Source: Oceanospirillaceae bacterium
Lineage (GTDB): Bacteria; Pseudomonadota; Gammaproteobacteria; Pseudomonadales; Oceanobacteraceae
Length of the DNA stretch: 61,704 bases
Assembly (NCBI GenBank): GCA_002723385.1
Contig: PBNY01000016.1
Coordinates: 1-61,704 of the forward strand
Reading direction: 5' to 3'
Every line of letters begins with the position of its first letter. Position 1 is the first letter of the stretch. A program made the position numbers and the translations under genes. This document shows positions 9,387 through 17,835 of this stretch, piece by piece. A model generated the notes under the pieces. That model searched no databases and was not told where the DNA came from. It saw only the letters and a program-made list of their open reading frames with translations.

Positions 9387-12300
9387 ATGTCAGAACAAGC
9401 ACCCAAGCAAGTCGATCAGCTCTTTCAGGTTGCTGAACAACTTTCTGCAGATTTTTCCCTGTTCCCCGATTACGAAGAAAACGCCATTGATCAAACCGTC
9501 AAGGGTTTGATTTCGCCTGAAATGTGCGGCACCGAACTGGCCCGTTTGAGCGAGCTGAACATTGACGAATACATTCAGCAAGTCGTCGCTCCCAGTGAAA
9601 GCAATACCCGCCCAGGCGCAAAAACCATCGTTCAACATCTGATTCTGCGTGTCATCACAGAAGTTGACGACGGCCCACTGTACTGTGCAGAAGCCGATAT
9701 GGACTTTAATGGCCGTATCCGTCGCGTTGGTTTTGTGTGTCAAAACCGCGAACACGCCAACGGCGTATGGGGGCCAACCCATCACAACCGTGCAGCCCAG
9801 CTGGTGCGTGAATACGCCCGTCGCTCTATGCCGATCGTGACCTTCATCGATACTCCGGGGGCAGACGCTGGCGAAGACGCCAACGCCAATAACCAGGCCC
9901 ACTCCATTTCTCACCTGATCACCGAGATGGCGAACAACGACGTACCATCTCTGGGGATTATCTGGGGTGCTGGCTACTCCGGCGGTGCGATTCCACTGGC
10001 AGCCACCAACATCCTGCTGAGCGTTCGTGACGGTATTTTCAATACCATCCAGCCACAGGGTCTGGCCAGCATTGCCCGCAAGTACAACCTGTCCTGGCAG
10101 GAATGCGCCAAGTACGTCGGTGTTTCCGGCTACGAACTGCGCAAAGCCGGCATTATCGATGGCATCATCGATTACGCACCGACCGACGCTGACGAAAAAC
10201 GCATCAACCTGCATGAGGCCATCGTTTCCGGTCTGCAATCCATCGAAACCAACGCCGGTGAGTTCGCACGCAGCACCCCGTACCTGATGGAACACTATCA
10301 GCGTGGTATCGAACGCTTCCTGTCGCCATCCGACAAGCTGGAAAAGCTGGAAAAAGAATCCAACTTCTTCCTGGCGGAAAACCCGACCGAACACAACAAC
10401 CTGTTCGGCCTGACCTACCGCTACCTGCGTTACCTGACCATGCGTCGCCGGATTCACTCCAGCAGCATCGAGAACTACGGTCGTCTGGCAGAAAAAGAGG
10501 TACCGGAAGGTCAGCTGCAGCAACGCATGCAGCGTGAAGCCAAACGCAAGTTCCAGGGCTGGTTGCAGGCGCCGGAAAAGATCGTTTACGACGACACTCT
10601 GCACCGCAGCTGGAAGAACTTCTGGGCCAAGTACGAAGATCGTGACGAAAGCCGCTCCAGCATCGCCAAGCTGTTCTTCGGTGAGCCGAAAGACAACTAC
10701 GTCAAGTCCAAGCAGGAACTGTGTTTTGACCTCGGTCTGTACCTGTTCAACCGCTGGAAATCCGATGCAGCGATGAACTTCCACGGTCTGCTGGATTATC
10801 TGGACGACTACAAGCAGACCCGTTTCCTGCTGCGTGCCAACGATATTCTGGACACTGCGGCGGTTGCTGATTTCATCGAGAACAACGAGCATCCTCTGGC
10901 ATCTTTCATCCGTGAGCACCTGCCGTACGACGTGCGTCAGCAGCTGACTGAAAACATGGAAAAAGAACAGTCTCGTGGTTCTCTGAAACAGACGCTGGCG
11001 TCGGCTCTGAACGCCATCATGAAAGACAACACCATCCCGGACGATGTATTGTCCGAGCTGAAACTGTCGAGTCGCACCGAATCCCTGATCAACAGCGTTG
11101 CCAGTGCCAAGGTTGAGGCCAACCGTCGCGTGCTGGAAGAGTCTCTGGCGCCTTACATCCAGTTCCGTCAGGAAAACATTCAGGATCCGGCACACCCGGA
11201 CATCACCATTCTGGATGCTATCCTGCACGACGAATTGCGCGTCGAGTTCACCCAGGTGTGTCACAACATGCTGGTGTTTGGTCAGCTGTACGACAACTTC
11301 ATTGCCAACCTGGCCAACGTTGCGAAAGAAGCCAACGAATCCCGCAGCCTGTCTGAAACGGCGCTGAAGTCGCTGCTGGAAAAATCCCTGTCAGAAGCCA
11401 CCGATGGCGACAGCTACACCGAGCAAGAACGCGAATCCTTCAACCACTGGCTGAGCTACTTCATCAAGAGCAGCCAGCGTGGTGACTTCCTGAAGTCGGT
11501 TGAAGAATGGAAGAAGCTGGCATTCCCGCGTCTGTCCGACACGCTGTTCGTGGTCATAACCTTCATCTTCGAAAAACTGCTGCCGGAATTCCATGCCGCC
11601 GAACAGGATGGCAAAGCCTATAACGGTCGCATCAACCCGGTATCCATCGGTCGTCGTAAAGACTTCTGGAACCGTCTGACCATGGCCTACCACGATCTGC
11701 AGATTCAGCAGGTTCTGGATGACACCAAGCGTCAGAAGAAAACCTCAGCGTCTGCCGTGATCGAACGCTTCTTCAGCGACTTTGAAGAGCTGAACAGCAG
11801 CCTGATGTCTGCCGACCCGGTTGGCTTCCCCGGCTTCCGTGGCTCCATCGAAGGTGCCCTGAAGAAAGAAATCAAGCCATGCGGTGTGATCACCGGTATC
11901 GGTACCATCCGTATCGGTGAGCGCGAACAGCAGGTTGGTGCACTGGTTTCCAACCTGGATTTCCAGGCCGGTGCCTTCGATATGGCTTCAGCCGAGAAAT
12001 TCGCCAAGCTGATGGTGGAATGTGCGCGCCAGCAATTGCCGATTGTGTGCTTCGTATCTTCCGGTGGGATGCAGACCAAGGAAGGCGCAGCTGCCCTGTT
12101 CTCCATGGCAGTGACCAACGACCGTATCACCCGTTTTGTGCGTGATAACGATCTGCCGATGGTGATCTTCGGCTTCGGTGACTGTACCGGTGGTGCGCAG
12201 GCGAGCTTCGTGACTCATCCGCTGGCACAGACCTACTACTTCTCTGGCACCAACATGCCATTTGCCGGACAGATCGTTGTTCCGTCGTACCTGCCAAGCA

Positions 12301-14273
12301 CCTGCACCCTGTCCAACTATCTGTCGGTATCTCCGAAATCAATGGACGGTCTGGTTGAACATCCGTTCTTCCCGGATCTGGACGATCGCCTGCGTGCCAT
12401 TGACCCGGATATGCCAGTTGCCCGTCACACCGTTGACGATGTACTGGATCGCGTTCTTCAGGGTTACGTCAACGCTGAACGTCTGGTGCCTGATACAGGC
12501 AAAGGCGCGACTGCAGCGAAGAAATTCGGCTCCATCGACAAGGTACTGGTTCACGCCCGTGGCTGTACCGCCGTGAAGCTGATCCGCAAGGCACAGGAAA
12601 ACGACATCAAGGTGGTTCTGGTGCAATCCGACCCGGATATGGATTCCGTACCGGTGGATATGCTGGGACCTGAAGATCGCGTGGTGTGTATCGGTGGTAA
12701 TACCCCGGACGAATCCTACCTGAACGCCAAGTCGGTTCTGCGTGTTGCACACCACGAGCAAGTGGATGCCCTGCACCCGGGCATTGGCTTCCTGTCCGAG
12801 AGCAGCCAGTTCGCCGCTCTGTGTGGCAACCACGACATCAACTTTGTTGGCCCGGCGGTTTCTTCCATGGAAACCATGGGGAACAAGTCCAACGCCATTA
12901 ACACCGCCATGCGTGTTGAAGTGCCGGTTGTACCAGGTTCTCACGGTATTCTGACCAGCTCGGCCAATGCCGCTGCCGTTGCCGATGAAATCGGCTATCC
13001 GGTGCTGTTGAAAGCCGTACACGGCGGTGGTGGTAAAGGCATTCAGGTTGTTCACAGCTCCGACAAGATGCACACCCTGTTCCACCAGATCTCCACCGAA
13101 GCCAAGGCCGCGTTTGGCAACGGCGACGTGTATCTGGAGAAATTTGTGACCTCTCTGCGTCACATCGAGATTCAGGTGCTGCGTGATAGCCACAGCAACA
13201 CCAAGATTCTGGGTCTGCGTGATTGCTCGGTACAGCGTAACAACCAGAAGATCTTCGAAGAATCCGGTTCCACCATGCTGCCACGCGAGCTGGAGCAATC
13301 CGCCTACGACTACGCAGCCAAGCTGGCGGATGCGGTCGACTACGTCGGTGCCGGTACGGTGGAATTCATCTTCGACCTGGCTTCCAACGCCATCTACTTC
13401 ATGGAGATGAACACCCGCCTGCAGGTAGAGCACCCGGTAACCGAACTGGTATCTGGCATCGATATCGTCAGCAACCAGTTCCGTATCTCGGCTGGCGACT
13501 CCATTGCCGACCTGAAGCCACATTCCAAAGGCTACGCCATTGAAGTGCGCGTTAACGCTGAAAAAGCGGTCATCAAGGGTGATGAGCTGTCATTTGTACC
13601 GACACCAGGCAACATTCGCGAATGCGTACTGCCGGAAGAGAACTACATTGAGCTGATCTCCATGGCGGCGGCTGGCAAGCAGGTGTCACCGTTCTACGAC
13701 AGCATGGTCACGCAGATCATCTGTTACGGTAAGGATCGTAACGACACCATTGCCAAGCTGCGTGATTACCTGGATCGCGTCAAGATCACTGGCGTGTGCA
13801 CCAACATTCCGTTGCTGAAGCGCGTACTGGATGATGAAGTCTTCCAGAATGGTGTGTACGACACAGGTTACCTGCCAGCCTTCCTGGATCGCATTGATCT
13901 GGATGAGCTGATCAAGGACATCGAAGAAGCGGCCGACCTGGCCTCCAACGCCGTTGATGCAGAAGCTCTGAAGATTGAAGGCTCTGACGAACTGAAAGTT
14001 CTGTCTCCGTCCACCAGCATCTTCTACGGCTCCTCTTCACCGTCCGAGCCAGCCTTTGTCAAGGAAGGCGATGTCATCGACGTCGAGCACACCCTGTGTC
14101 TGATGGAAGCCATGAAGATGTTCACGCCTCTGAGCCTGAAGCAGTTCAACCGCACCGGTGCCGAGCTGTATCCGGCGGATCAGAAGTTCAAGGTGACCCG
14201 AATCATGAACACGGACGGTCAGCAAGTGAACCAGGGCGACCTGCTGTTTGTGGTCAAGCCGATTGCTGAATAA
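9387..14273 (+). CDS. Single-chain acyl-CoA (acetyl-CoA-type) carboxylase with AccA-AccD-BC-BCCP parts
   Basis: 1628 residues from the ATG at 9387; a TTG 66 bases upstream overlaps the hairpin zone and is unlikely. Residues about 70-285 are AccA-like (FIDTPGADAG, GAGYSGGAI, then a P-x-G-x-ASI pattern). Residues about 290-810 are helical and match no domain I know. Residues about 815-1010 are AccD-like (GAFDMASAEKF, SSGGMQTKEGA, GDCTGGAQASF) but lack the AccD zinc finger. Residues about 1045-1495 are biotin carboxylase, with the ATP-grasp loop GGGGKGIQ and catalytic EMNTRLQVEHPVTE intact. Residues about 1535-1628 are a biotin carrier with MEAMKM, biotinyl Lys1577. All catalytic modules of acetyl-CoA carboxylase are therefore in one chain, with alpha preceding beta, the reverse of eukaryotic ACC and PccB. 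It probably makes malonyl-CoA or a longer carboxylated acyl-CoA. No stop or frameshift is seen. Confidence 0.85.
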   Translation: MSEQAPKQVDQLFQVAEQLSADFSLFPDYEENAIDQTVKGLISPEMCGTELARLSELNIDEYIQQVVAPSESNTRPGAKTIVQHLILRVITEVDDGPLYCAEADMDFNGRIRRVGFVCQNREHANGVWGPTHHNRAAQLVREYARRSMPIVTFIDTPGADAGEDANANNQAHSISHLITEMANNDVPSLGIIWGAGYSGGAIPLAATNILLSVRDGIFNTIQPQGLASIARKYNLSWQECAKYVGVSGYELRKAGIIDGIIDYAPTDADEKRINLHEAIVSGLQSIETNAGEFARSTPYLMEHYQRGIERFLSPSDKLEKLEKESNFFLAENPTEHNNLFGLTYRYLRYLTMRRRIHSSSIENYGRLAEKEVPEGQLQQRMQREAKRKFQGWLQAPEKIVYDDTLHRSWKNFWAKYEDRDESRSSIAKLFFGEPKDNYVKSKQELCFDLGLYLFNRWKSDAAMNFHGLLDYLDDYKQTRFLLRANDILDTAAVADFIENNEHPLASFIREHLPYDVRQQLTENMEKEQSRGSLKQTLASALNAIMKDNTIPDDVLSELKLSSRTESLINSVASAKVEANRRVLEESLAPYIQFRQENIQDPAHPDITILDAILHDELRVEFTQVCHNMLVFGQLYDNFIANLANVAKEANESRSLSETALKSLLEKSLSEATDGDSYTEQERESFNHWLSYFIKSSQRGDFLKSVEEWKKLAFPRLSDTLFVVITFIFEKLLPEFHAAEQDGKAYNGRINPVSIGRRKDFWNRLTMAYHDLQIQQVLDDTKRQKKTSASAVIERFFSDFEELNSSLMSADPVGFPGFRGSIEGALKKEIKPCGVITGIGTIRIGEREQQVGALVSNLDFQAGAFDMASAEKFAKLMVECARQQLPIVCFVSSGGMQTKEGAAALFSMAVTNDRITRFVRDNDLPMVIFGFGDCTGGAQASFVTHPLAQTYYFSGTNMPFAGQIVVPSYLPSTCTLSNYLSVSPKSMDGLVEHPFFPDLDDRLRAIDPDMPVARHTVDDVLDRVLQGYVNAERLVPDTGKGATAAKKFGSIDKVLVHARGCTAVKLIRKAQENDIKVVLVQSDPDMDSVPVDMLGPEDRVVCIGGNTPDESYLNAKSVLRVAHHEQVDALHPGIGFLSESSQFAALCGNHDINFVGPAVSSMETMGNKSNAINTAMRVEVPVVPGSHGILTSSANAAAVADEIGYPVLLKAVHGGGGKGIQVVHSSDKMHTLFHQISTEAKAAFGNGDVYLEKFVTSLRHIEIQVLRDSHSNTKILGLRDCSVQRNNQKIFEESGSTMLPRELEQSAYDYAAKLADAVDYVGAGTVEFIFDLASNAIYFMEMNTRLQVEHPVTELVSGIDIVSNQFRISAGDSIADLKPHSKGYAIEVRVNAEKAVIKGDELSFVPTPGNIRECVLPEENYIELISMAAAGKQVSPFYDSMVTQIICYGKDRNDTIAKLRDYLDRVKITGVCTNIPLLKRVLDDEVFQNGVYDTGYLPAFLDRIDLDELIKDIEEAADLASNAVDAEALKIEGSDELKVLSPSTSIFYGSSSPSEPAFVKEGDVIDVEHTLCLMEAMKMFTPLSLKQFNRTGAELYPADQKFKVTRIMNTDGQQVNQGDLLFVVKPIAE

Positions 14274-14313
14274 TTGGCTGATCACTCTCCAGTGATTCTG
14301 ATATCTGGATCAT

Positions 14314-14345
14314 GAAAAAAACCGGCACTTGCCGGTTTTTTTTGT
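14314..14345 (+). terminator. Intrinsic terminator of the carboxylase gene
   Basis: An A-run is followed by ACCGGCA-CT-TGCCGGT and a run of eight T (14336-14343), 41 bases after the carboxylase stop. The symmetric A/T flanks would let it work in both directions. Confidence 0.9.
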
Positions 14346-14380
14346 CATACCAAAGTCAATGCTTTTGGCGACCAGAATCG

Positions 14381-14409
14381 TTGACCTGTTTACAGCGCCA
14401 CCGTAAGGT
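14381..14409 (+). promoter_or_regulatory. Sigma-70-type promoter candidate
   Basis: TTGACC (14381-14386), a 17-base spacer, then TAAGGT (14404-14409). It lies between the terminator of the carboxylase gene and the start at 14495, so it is well placed to drive the unknown membrane-anchored protein as its own unit. Confidence 0.5.
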
Positions 14410-14494
14410 TAGGCGCATACAGAGGTACCGCACAGACCTCTCCCGGATTAATAACGATGGCCTTAGACAGGCCCTGATAAAAAGGAAGAAGCAA

Positions 14495-15166
14495 ATGATG
14501 AAATTCATCGCTGACGTTTTCTCGATGGACGACGCACAATTCAAACGCACTGAATTCGTCGTCAAGTACTCAGTACTGGCTGTAGTGGGTCTGTGGACCC
14601 TGCTGATTGCCACTGGTTGGGTCAGCAACAAGAGCGAAGAGCTGGAACTGGCTCAGAAAGAATACGAACTGGAAACGACCCGTCTGGGTAGCGAAGGTCT
14701 GTATCCAAAAGCTCTGACTGATCTGAGCGTCAAGACTGACAACGCTCTGTGGGGCGAAAGCAAGGATCTGTGTACCATCACTGGTCAGTACACCATTGAA
14801 AACATCGGTGGCTTCCCAATCTACGTCAGCGACGTAGAGTTCACTGTTTACGAACTGGAACCTCTGACTGAAGGCGATCTGCAGGGTAAAGAAGTGGCTT
14901 CTTTCTCTCTGGCGTCCCGTCTGGAAAGCGCTGCTCCTCTGTTCTCTGAAGAAATGGAAGTTAAAGAAAACATCACCACCAGCAATCGTCTGGAGCGCTC
15001 TTTCGGCTACGTAGTTAAAGTCAAGGAAGGCGCACTGTACACCATCAAGGCCAGTGCCAACGGTGGTATCCCAAGCGGCAAGAAAGAAATGTCTGCACTG
15101 TCTGTGTTCTCCAAGAACGACCTGACTCACATCTCCGGTTCTCACCGTATTTGTACTGGCAGCTGA
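14495..15166 (+). CDS. Unknown single-pass membrane-anchored protein
   Basis: 223 residues from an ATG-ATG start with a strong AAGGAAG upstream. An apparent longer reading frame begins inside the preceding terminator and is rejected. One transmembrane helix (YSVLAVVGLWTLLIATGWV, about residues 28-46) is followed by a short Glu-rich helix and a beta-rich domain of about 150 residues that probably lies in the periplasm. A Cys pair (KDLCTITG and HRICTGS) could form a disulfide. Codon use is strongly biased to common codons, suggesting high expression. It is bracketed by its own promoter candidate and terminator, so it is monocistronic. I do not recognise the family. Confidence 0.7.
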   Translation: MMKFIADVFSMDDAQFKRTEFVVKYSVLAVVGLWTLLIATGWVSNKSEELELAQKEYELETTRLGSEGLYPKALTDLSVKTDNALWGESKDLCTITGQYTIENIGGFPIYVSDVEFTVYELEPLTEGDLQGKEVASFSLASRLESAAPLFSEEMEVKENITTSNRLERSFGYVVKVKEGALYTIKASANGGIPSGKKEMSALSVFSKNDLTHISGSHRICTGS

Positions 15167-15209
15167 TTCCAGACTGCCTGCAAGCAGCCGTCCAGCTGCT
15201 GAGTCGAGT

Positions 15210-15236
15210 AAAAAAGCGCCTACATGGCGCTTTTTT
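15210..15236. terminator. Bidirectional intrinsic terminator
   Basis: AAAAAAGCGCC, loop TACAT, GGCGCTTTTTT. It lies between the convergent unknown gene and ung and has A- and T-runs on both sides, so it can stop both transcripts. Confidence 0.9.
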
Positions 15237-15307
15237 ATTGCCGGTCATTTCATTCTGTCGCGAATCCACCTTATGCCTGCCATGAATGAAAACCGGCGAT
15301 CAAACAC

Positions 15308-15985
15308 TCACAATCCCCAGTTAACCGGGGTTTGTCCTCGCTCGATCAAAAACTGGTTAATGGTCGAAAATTGACGCTGACCAAAGAAACCACGATGGGC
15401 AGACAAAGGTGATGGATGCGGCGAACGCAAGACCAGATGACGGTTCTGATCAATCACTGCACCTTTCTTCTGGGCGTAGCTTCCCCATAAAACAAACACC
15501 AGACCTTCCCGGTTCGCGTTGAGAGCCTGAATCGCTGCATCGGTGAACTCTTCCCACCCCTTCTTCTGGTGTGAGCCTGCTTTGGCCTGCTCAACGGTCA
15601 GGGTTGCATTCAGGAGCAATACTCCCTGATCGGCCCAGGGCGTGAGGTCACCACTGCCGCTCATTTGAACGCCCAGATCACTCTCAACCTCCTTGAAGAT
15701 GTTAACCAGCGATGGAGGGACACGAACCCCTTGCTGCACCGAAAAACTCAGTCCATGAGCTTGTCCGGGGCCGTGATACGGATCCTGACCGATGATCACC
15801 ACACGAACCTGATCGAATGGCGTGTGGTTAAAGGCATTAAAAATCTGATGACCCGGAGGGAAGATCACCTTGCCTGCTGCTTTTTCCGTCTGCAGAAATT
15901 CCTTCAACTGCAACATGTAAGGTTTTTCCAACTCCTGGCCAATCATCTGAAGCCAGGAAGGATGAAGAGATCCGGGTTTTGACAT
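15308..15985 (-). CDS. ung: Uracil-DNA glycosylase, family 1
   Basis: 225 residues, the normal bacterial Ung length. The water-activating loop [18 protein letters not shown] (catalytic Asp) is near residue 68. The uracil-binding [10 protein letters not shown] motif follows near residue 124, and the minor-groove intercalation loop [13 protein letters not shown] near residue 190 carries the second catalytic His. It excises uracil from DNA in base excision repair. It is convergent with the upstream unknown gene and shares a bidirectional terminator with it. Confidence 0.95.
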   Translation of the reverse strand: MSKPGSLHPSWLQMIGQELEKPYMLQLKEFLQTEKAAGKVIFPPGHQIFNAFNHTPFDQVRVVIIGQDPYHGPGQAHGLSFSVQQGVRVPPSLVNIFKEVESDLGVQMSGSGDLTPWADQGVLLLNATLTVEQAKAGSHQKKGWEEFTDAAIQALNANREGLVFVLWGSYAQKKGAVIDQNRHLVLRSPHPSPLSAHRGFFGQRQFSTINQFLIERGQTPVNWGL

Positions 15986-16637
15986 AGTCAGTGCTTCTGT
16001 TCCGTAACGGTATTGGGCAGCTGCATACTAGCCCAGTGGCGTTGGGAACCACAAATGACGGAACCACCGCAGCATACTGAATCGCCACCAGCTCCCCGAT
16101 GTAAAAAGCTATCAGGTCAATACATATTATTTATTGGATATAGGTTCCAATAAGCACGCTCAGCAACTGCCATTTCAAATCACAATTAATTCTATTTAAA
16201 AGAACGATATCCATTCCGAATAATCACAGCCTTGAACAAATCAAACACCGGACCAACTCCAATAACAACGGCATATTCGGGAAATATTCCCGACATATCC
16301 AACACAGTTTAATCACGTCGTTCTCTTTTTATATAAAGGCAGCAAAGTGCTGGCAAAGTCGTTCTTCTTATCGGAACCCATGGATTGTTCCGACGGATCC
16401 CTCAAAGCAGTGCCCAGACTGGATACCCAAGACTGGGCATGGCTACAAGCCCCGATAAACGGGGGCTTGGTGTCGTATTTCCGACAATTCTCTATCCATG
16501 GATTTCAGCATAGAGGCTCGTCTTGTCATCAATCCGACATTCCAAACCGGTTATACAAGAAATCAAAAAGCAAAGAAACTGCGAATAATTCGCATAAAAA
16601 ATAACAATATCAGCAAGCAATTTTTATGACCAACAAC
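15986..16637. other. AT-rich non-coding stretch with several inverted repeats; possible structured RNA
   Basis: About 650 bases with no convincing gene; the one open frame (16347-16604) has no ribosome site and a non-protein-like composition. Structures seen: TTATTGG-N9-CCAATAA (16131-16153); CGGGAA-ATA-TTCCCG (16278-16292); a TATATAAA (16330-16337) that could be a -10. Downstream come hairpins with exposed GGA: TCGGAA/TTCCGA, loop CCCATGGATTG (about 16370-16392), and CCCAG/CTGGG enclosing ACTGGATACC (about 16412-16436). An AAGCCCC/GGGGCTT hairpin follows near 16450. Several N-GGA-U sequences resemble CsrA/RsmA contacts. No T-tailed terminator is present, so a small-RNA assignment is only a suggestion. 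Confidence 0.3.
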
Positions 16638-16666
16638 TTGCAGTTATATCAACACGGGCATAGACT
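16638..16666 (+). promoter_or_regulatory. Sigma-70-type promoter candidate for the bacterioferritin operon
   Basis: TTGCAG (16638-16643), a 17-base spacer and TAGACT (16661-16666), 86 bases before the first bacterioferritin start. Sequence just downstream (16678-16697, GATCGAAATCATTAATTGG) is weakly Fur-box-like but does not meet the 19-base consensus well. Confidence 0.4.
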
Positions 16667-16751
16667 ATTTGCCATGATCGAAATCATTAATTGGTAATCC
16701 GGTTGAATTCGGACATTAATGCAGGTCAATTGTTTTTACAGGAGACACCCA

Positions 16752-17216
16752 ATGAAAGGCGATGCAATCGTTATTGAGTACCTGAACAAGGTGCTCACGC
16801 TGGAACTCACGTCCATCAACCAGTACTTCCTGCATGCACGCATGTACAAGAACTGGGGCTTTGGTGAGTTGAACAGCAAGAGTTACAAAAAATCCATCAA
16901 GGACATGAAGCAAGCCGACGAACTGATCGAACGCGTGCTGTTTCTGGAAGGTCTGCCAAACCTGCAGAAGCTGAACATGTTGCGCATCGGTGAAACGCCG
17001 GAAGAAATGCTGCAGTGCGACATGGATCAGATCAATGAACAACTCGAGCTGTTGAGAGAAGCCATCGCCGCCTGTGAAACCCAGAAAGACTTCGTCACCC
17101 GTGACATGCTGGAAGAAATTCTGGAGTACGAAGAAGAATATCTCGACTGGATCGAAACCCAGCAGCACCTGATTGCCTCAACCGGCATCGAAAACTACCT
17201 GCAATCCATGATGTGA
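16752..17216 (+). CDS. Bacterioferritin, haem-binding subunit lacking the ferroxidase centre
   Basis: 154 residues from the ATG at 16752 with GGAG upstream. It is clearly a bacterioferritin four-helix bundle ([34 protein letters not shown]). Compared with E. coli Bfr, the haem ligand Met52 is kept, but ferroxidase ligands are replaced: Glu51 to Asp, His54 to Gln, Glu94 to Ile, His130 to Tyr. Only Glu18 and Glu127 remain. This is the pattern of the haem-type subunit in two-subunit bacterioferritins (for example Neisseria and Pseudomonas putida). It is followed after ten bases by a ferroxidase-competent paralogue, with which it should co-assemble into a 24-mer iron store. Confidence 0.9.
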   Translation: MKGDAIVIEYLNKVLTLELTSINQYFLHARMYKNWGFGELNSKSYKKSIKDMKQADELIERVLFLEGLPNLQKLNMLRIGETPEEMLQCDMDQINEQLELLREAIAACETQKDFVTRDMLEEILEYEEEYLDWIETQQHLIASTGIENYLQSMM

Positions 17217-17226
17217 GGAGCCAGAC

Positions 17227-17694
17227 ATGAAAGGCAATCAACAAGTTATCGAAAAACTGAATGAACTGCTGGCGGGCGAACTGAGCGCCATGGACCAGTA
17301 CTTCGTCCACTCACGCATGTATCAGGACTGGGGACTGGAAAAGCTGTATGAGCGCATCGACCACGAATTCGACGATGAAAAACAGCACGCAGCGGCTCTG
17401 ATCGAACGCATCCTGTTCCTGGAAGGCACTCCGGACATGGTGACCCGTATCCCGATCAAGGTTGGTAACGACGTACCATCCATGCTGCAGAACGATCTGG
17501 ATCTGGAATACAAGGTGGTTGACGACCTGCGTGAGGTCATGGCGCTGTGTGAGTCTGTCAAAGACTTTGTGACCCGCGACATCCTGCTGAAGATGCTGGA
17601 CGACACCGAAGAAGATCACGCTTACTGGCTGGAACAGCAACTGGGCCTGATCAAACGCATCGGTCTGCAAAACTACCTGCAATCACAGATGTAA
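17227..17694 (+). CDS. bfr: Bacterioferritin, ferroxidase-type subunit
   Basis: 155 residues, with GAGG seven bases before the ATG. The di-iron ligands are present: Glu18, Glu51, His54, Glu94, and the E-x-x-H pair (Glu128/His131, shifted by a one-residue insertion relative to E. coli). The haem Met52 is replaced by Lys, so this chain should oxidise Fe(II) but not provide the haem axial ligand. It complements the preceding subunit exactly. The two genes are ten bases apart and certainly form one operon, ended by a long palindromic terminator. Confidence 0.92.
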   Translation: MKGNQQVIEKLNELLAGELSAMDQYFVHSRMYQDWGLEKLYERIDHEFDDEKQHAAALIERILFLEGTPDMVTRIPIKVGNDVPSMLQNDLDLEYKVVDDLREVMALCESVKDFVTRDILLKMLDDTEEDHAYWLEQQLGLIKRIGLQNYLQSQM

Positions 17695-17777
17695 GTTTCC
17701 GCTTTGAACAAGGCGCTCTAGAGATCAGGAAGTGGATTTCCATCTCCCCAGAGAACAACGCCACAGCACCCGCCCTC

Positions 17778-17817
17778 AAACAACAACGCCCTGCAATTGC
17801 AGGGCGTTGTTGTTTTT
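17778..17817. terminator. 38-base perfect palindrome, bidirectional terminator
   Basis: Arms of 19 bases meet at a central AATT (CAACGCCCTGCAA / TTGCAGGGCGTTG, extended outward), followed by a T-run (17813-17817). It separates the bacterioferritin operon from the convergent ETF-QO gene. The palindrome has no unpaired loop in DNA; in RNA the central bases would open. Confidence 0.85.
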
Positions 17818-17835
17818 GTCAGTGCATCACAGCGA

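Noticed and set aside
9390..11264. Very long antisense open frame (624 codons) opposite the carboxylase
   Set aside because: It lies wholly within the giant carboxylase gene, reads as low-complexity Val/Gln/Phe-rich sequence with no motif, and is explained by codon bias of the sense strand.
14312..14494. Longer N-terminus for the membrane-anchored protein
   Set aside because: That start codon lies in the terminator hairpin of the preceding gene; the ATG at 14495 has a strong ribosome site.
16347..16604. 85-codon frame in the non-coding stretch before bacterioferritin
   Set aside because: No ribosome site, unlikely composition, and overlaps visible RNA-like hairpins.
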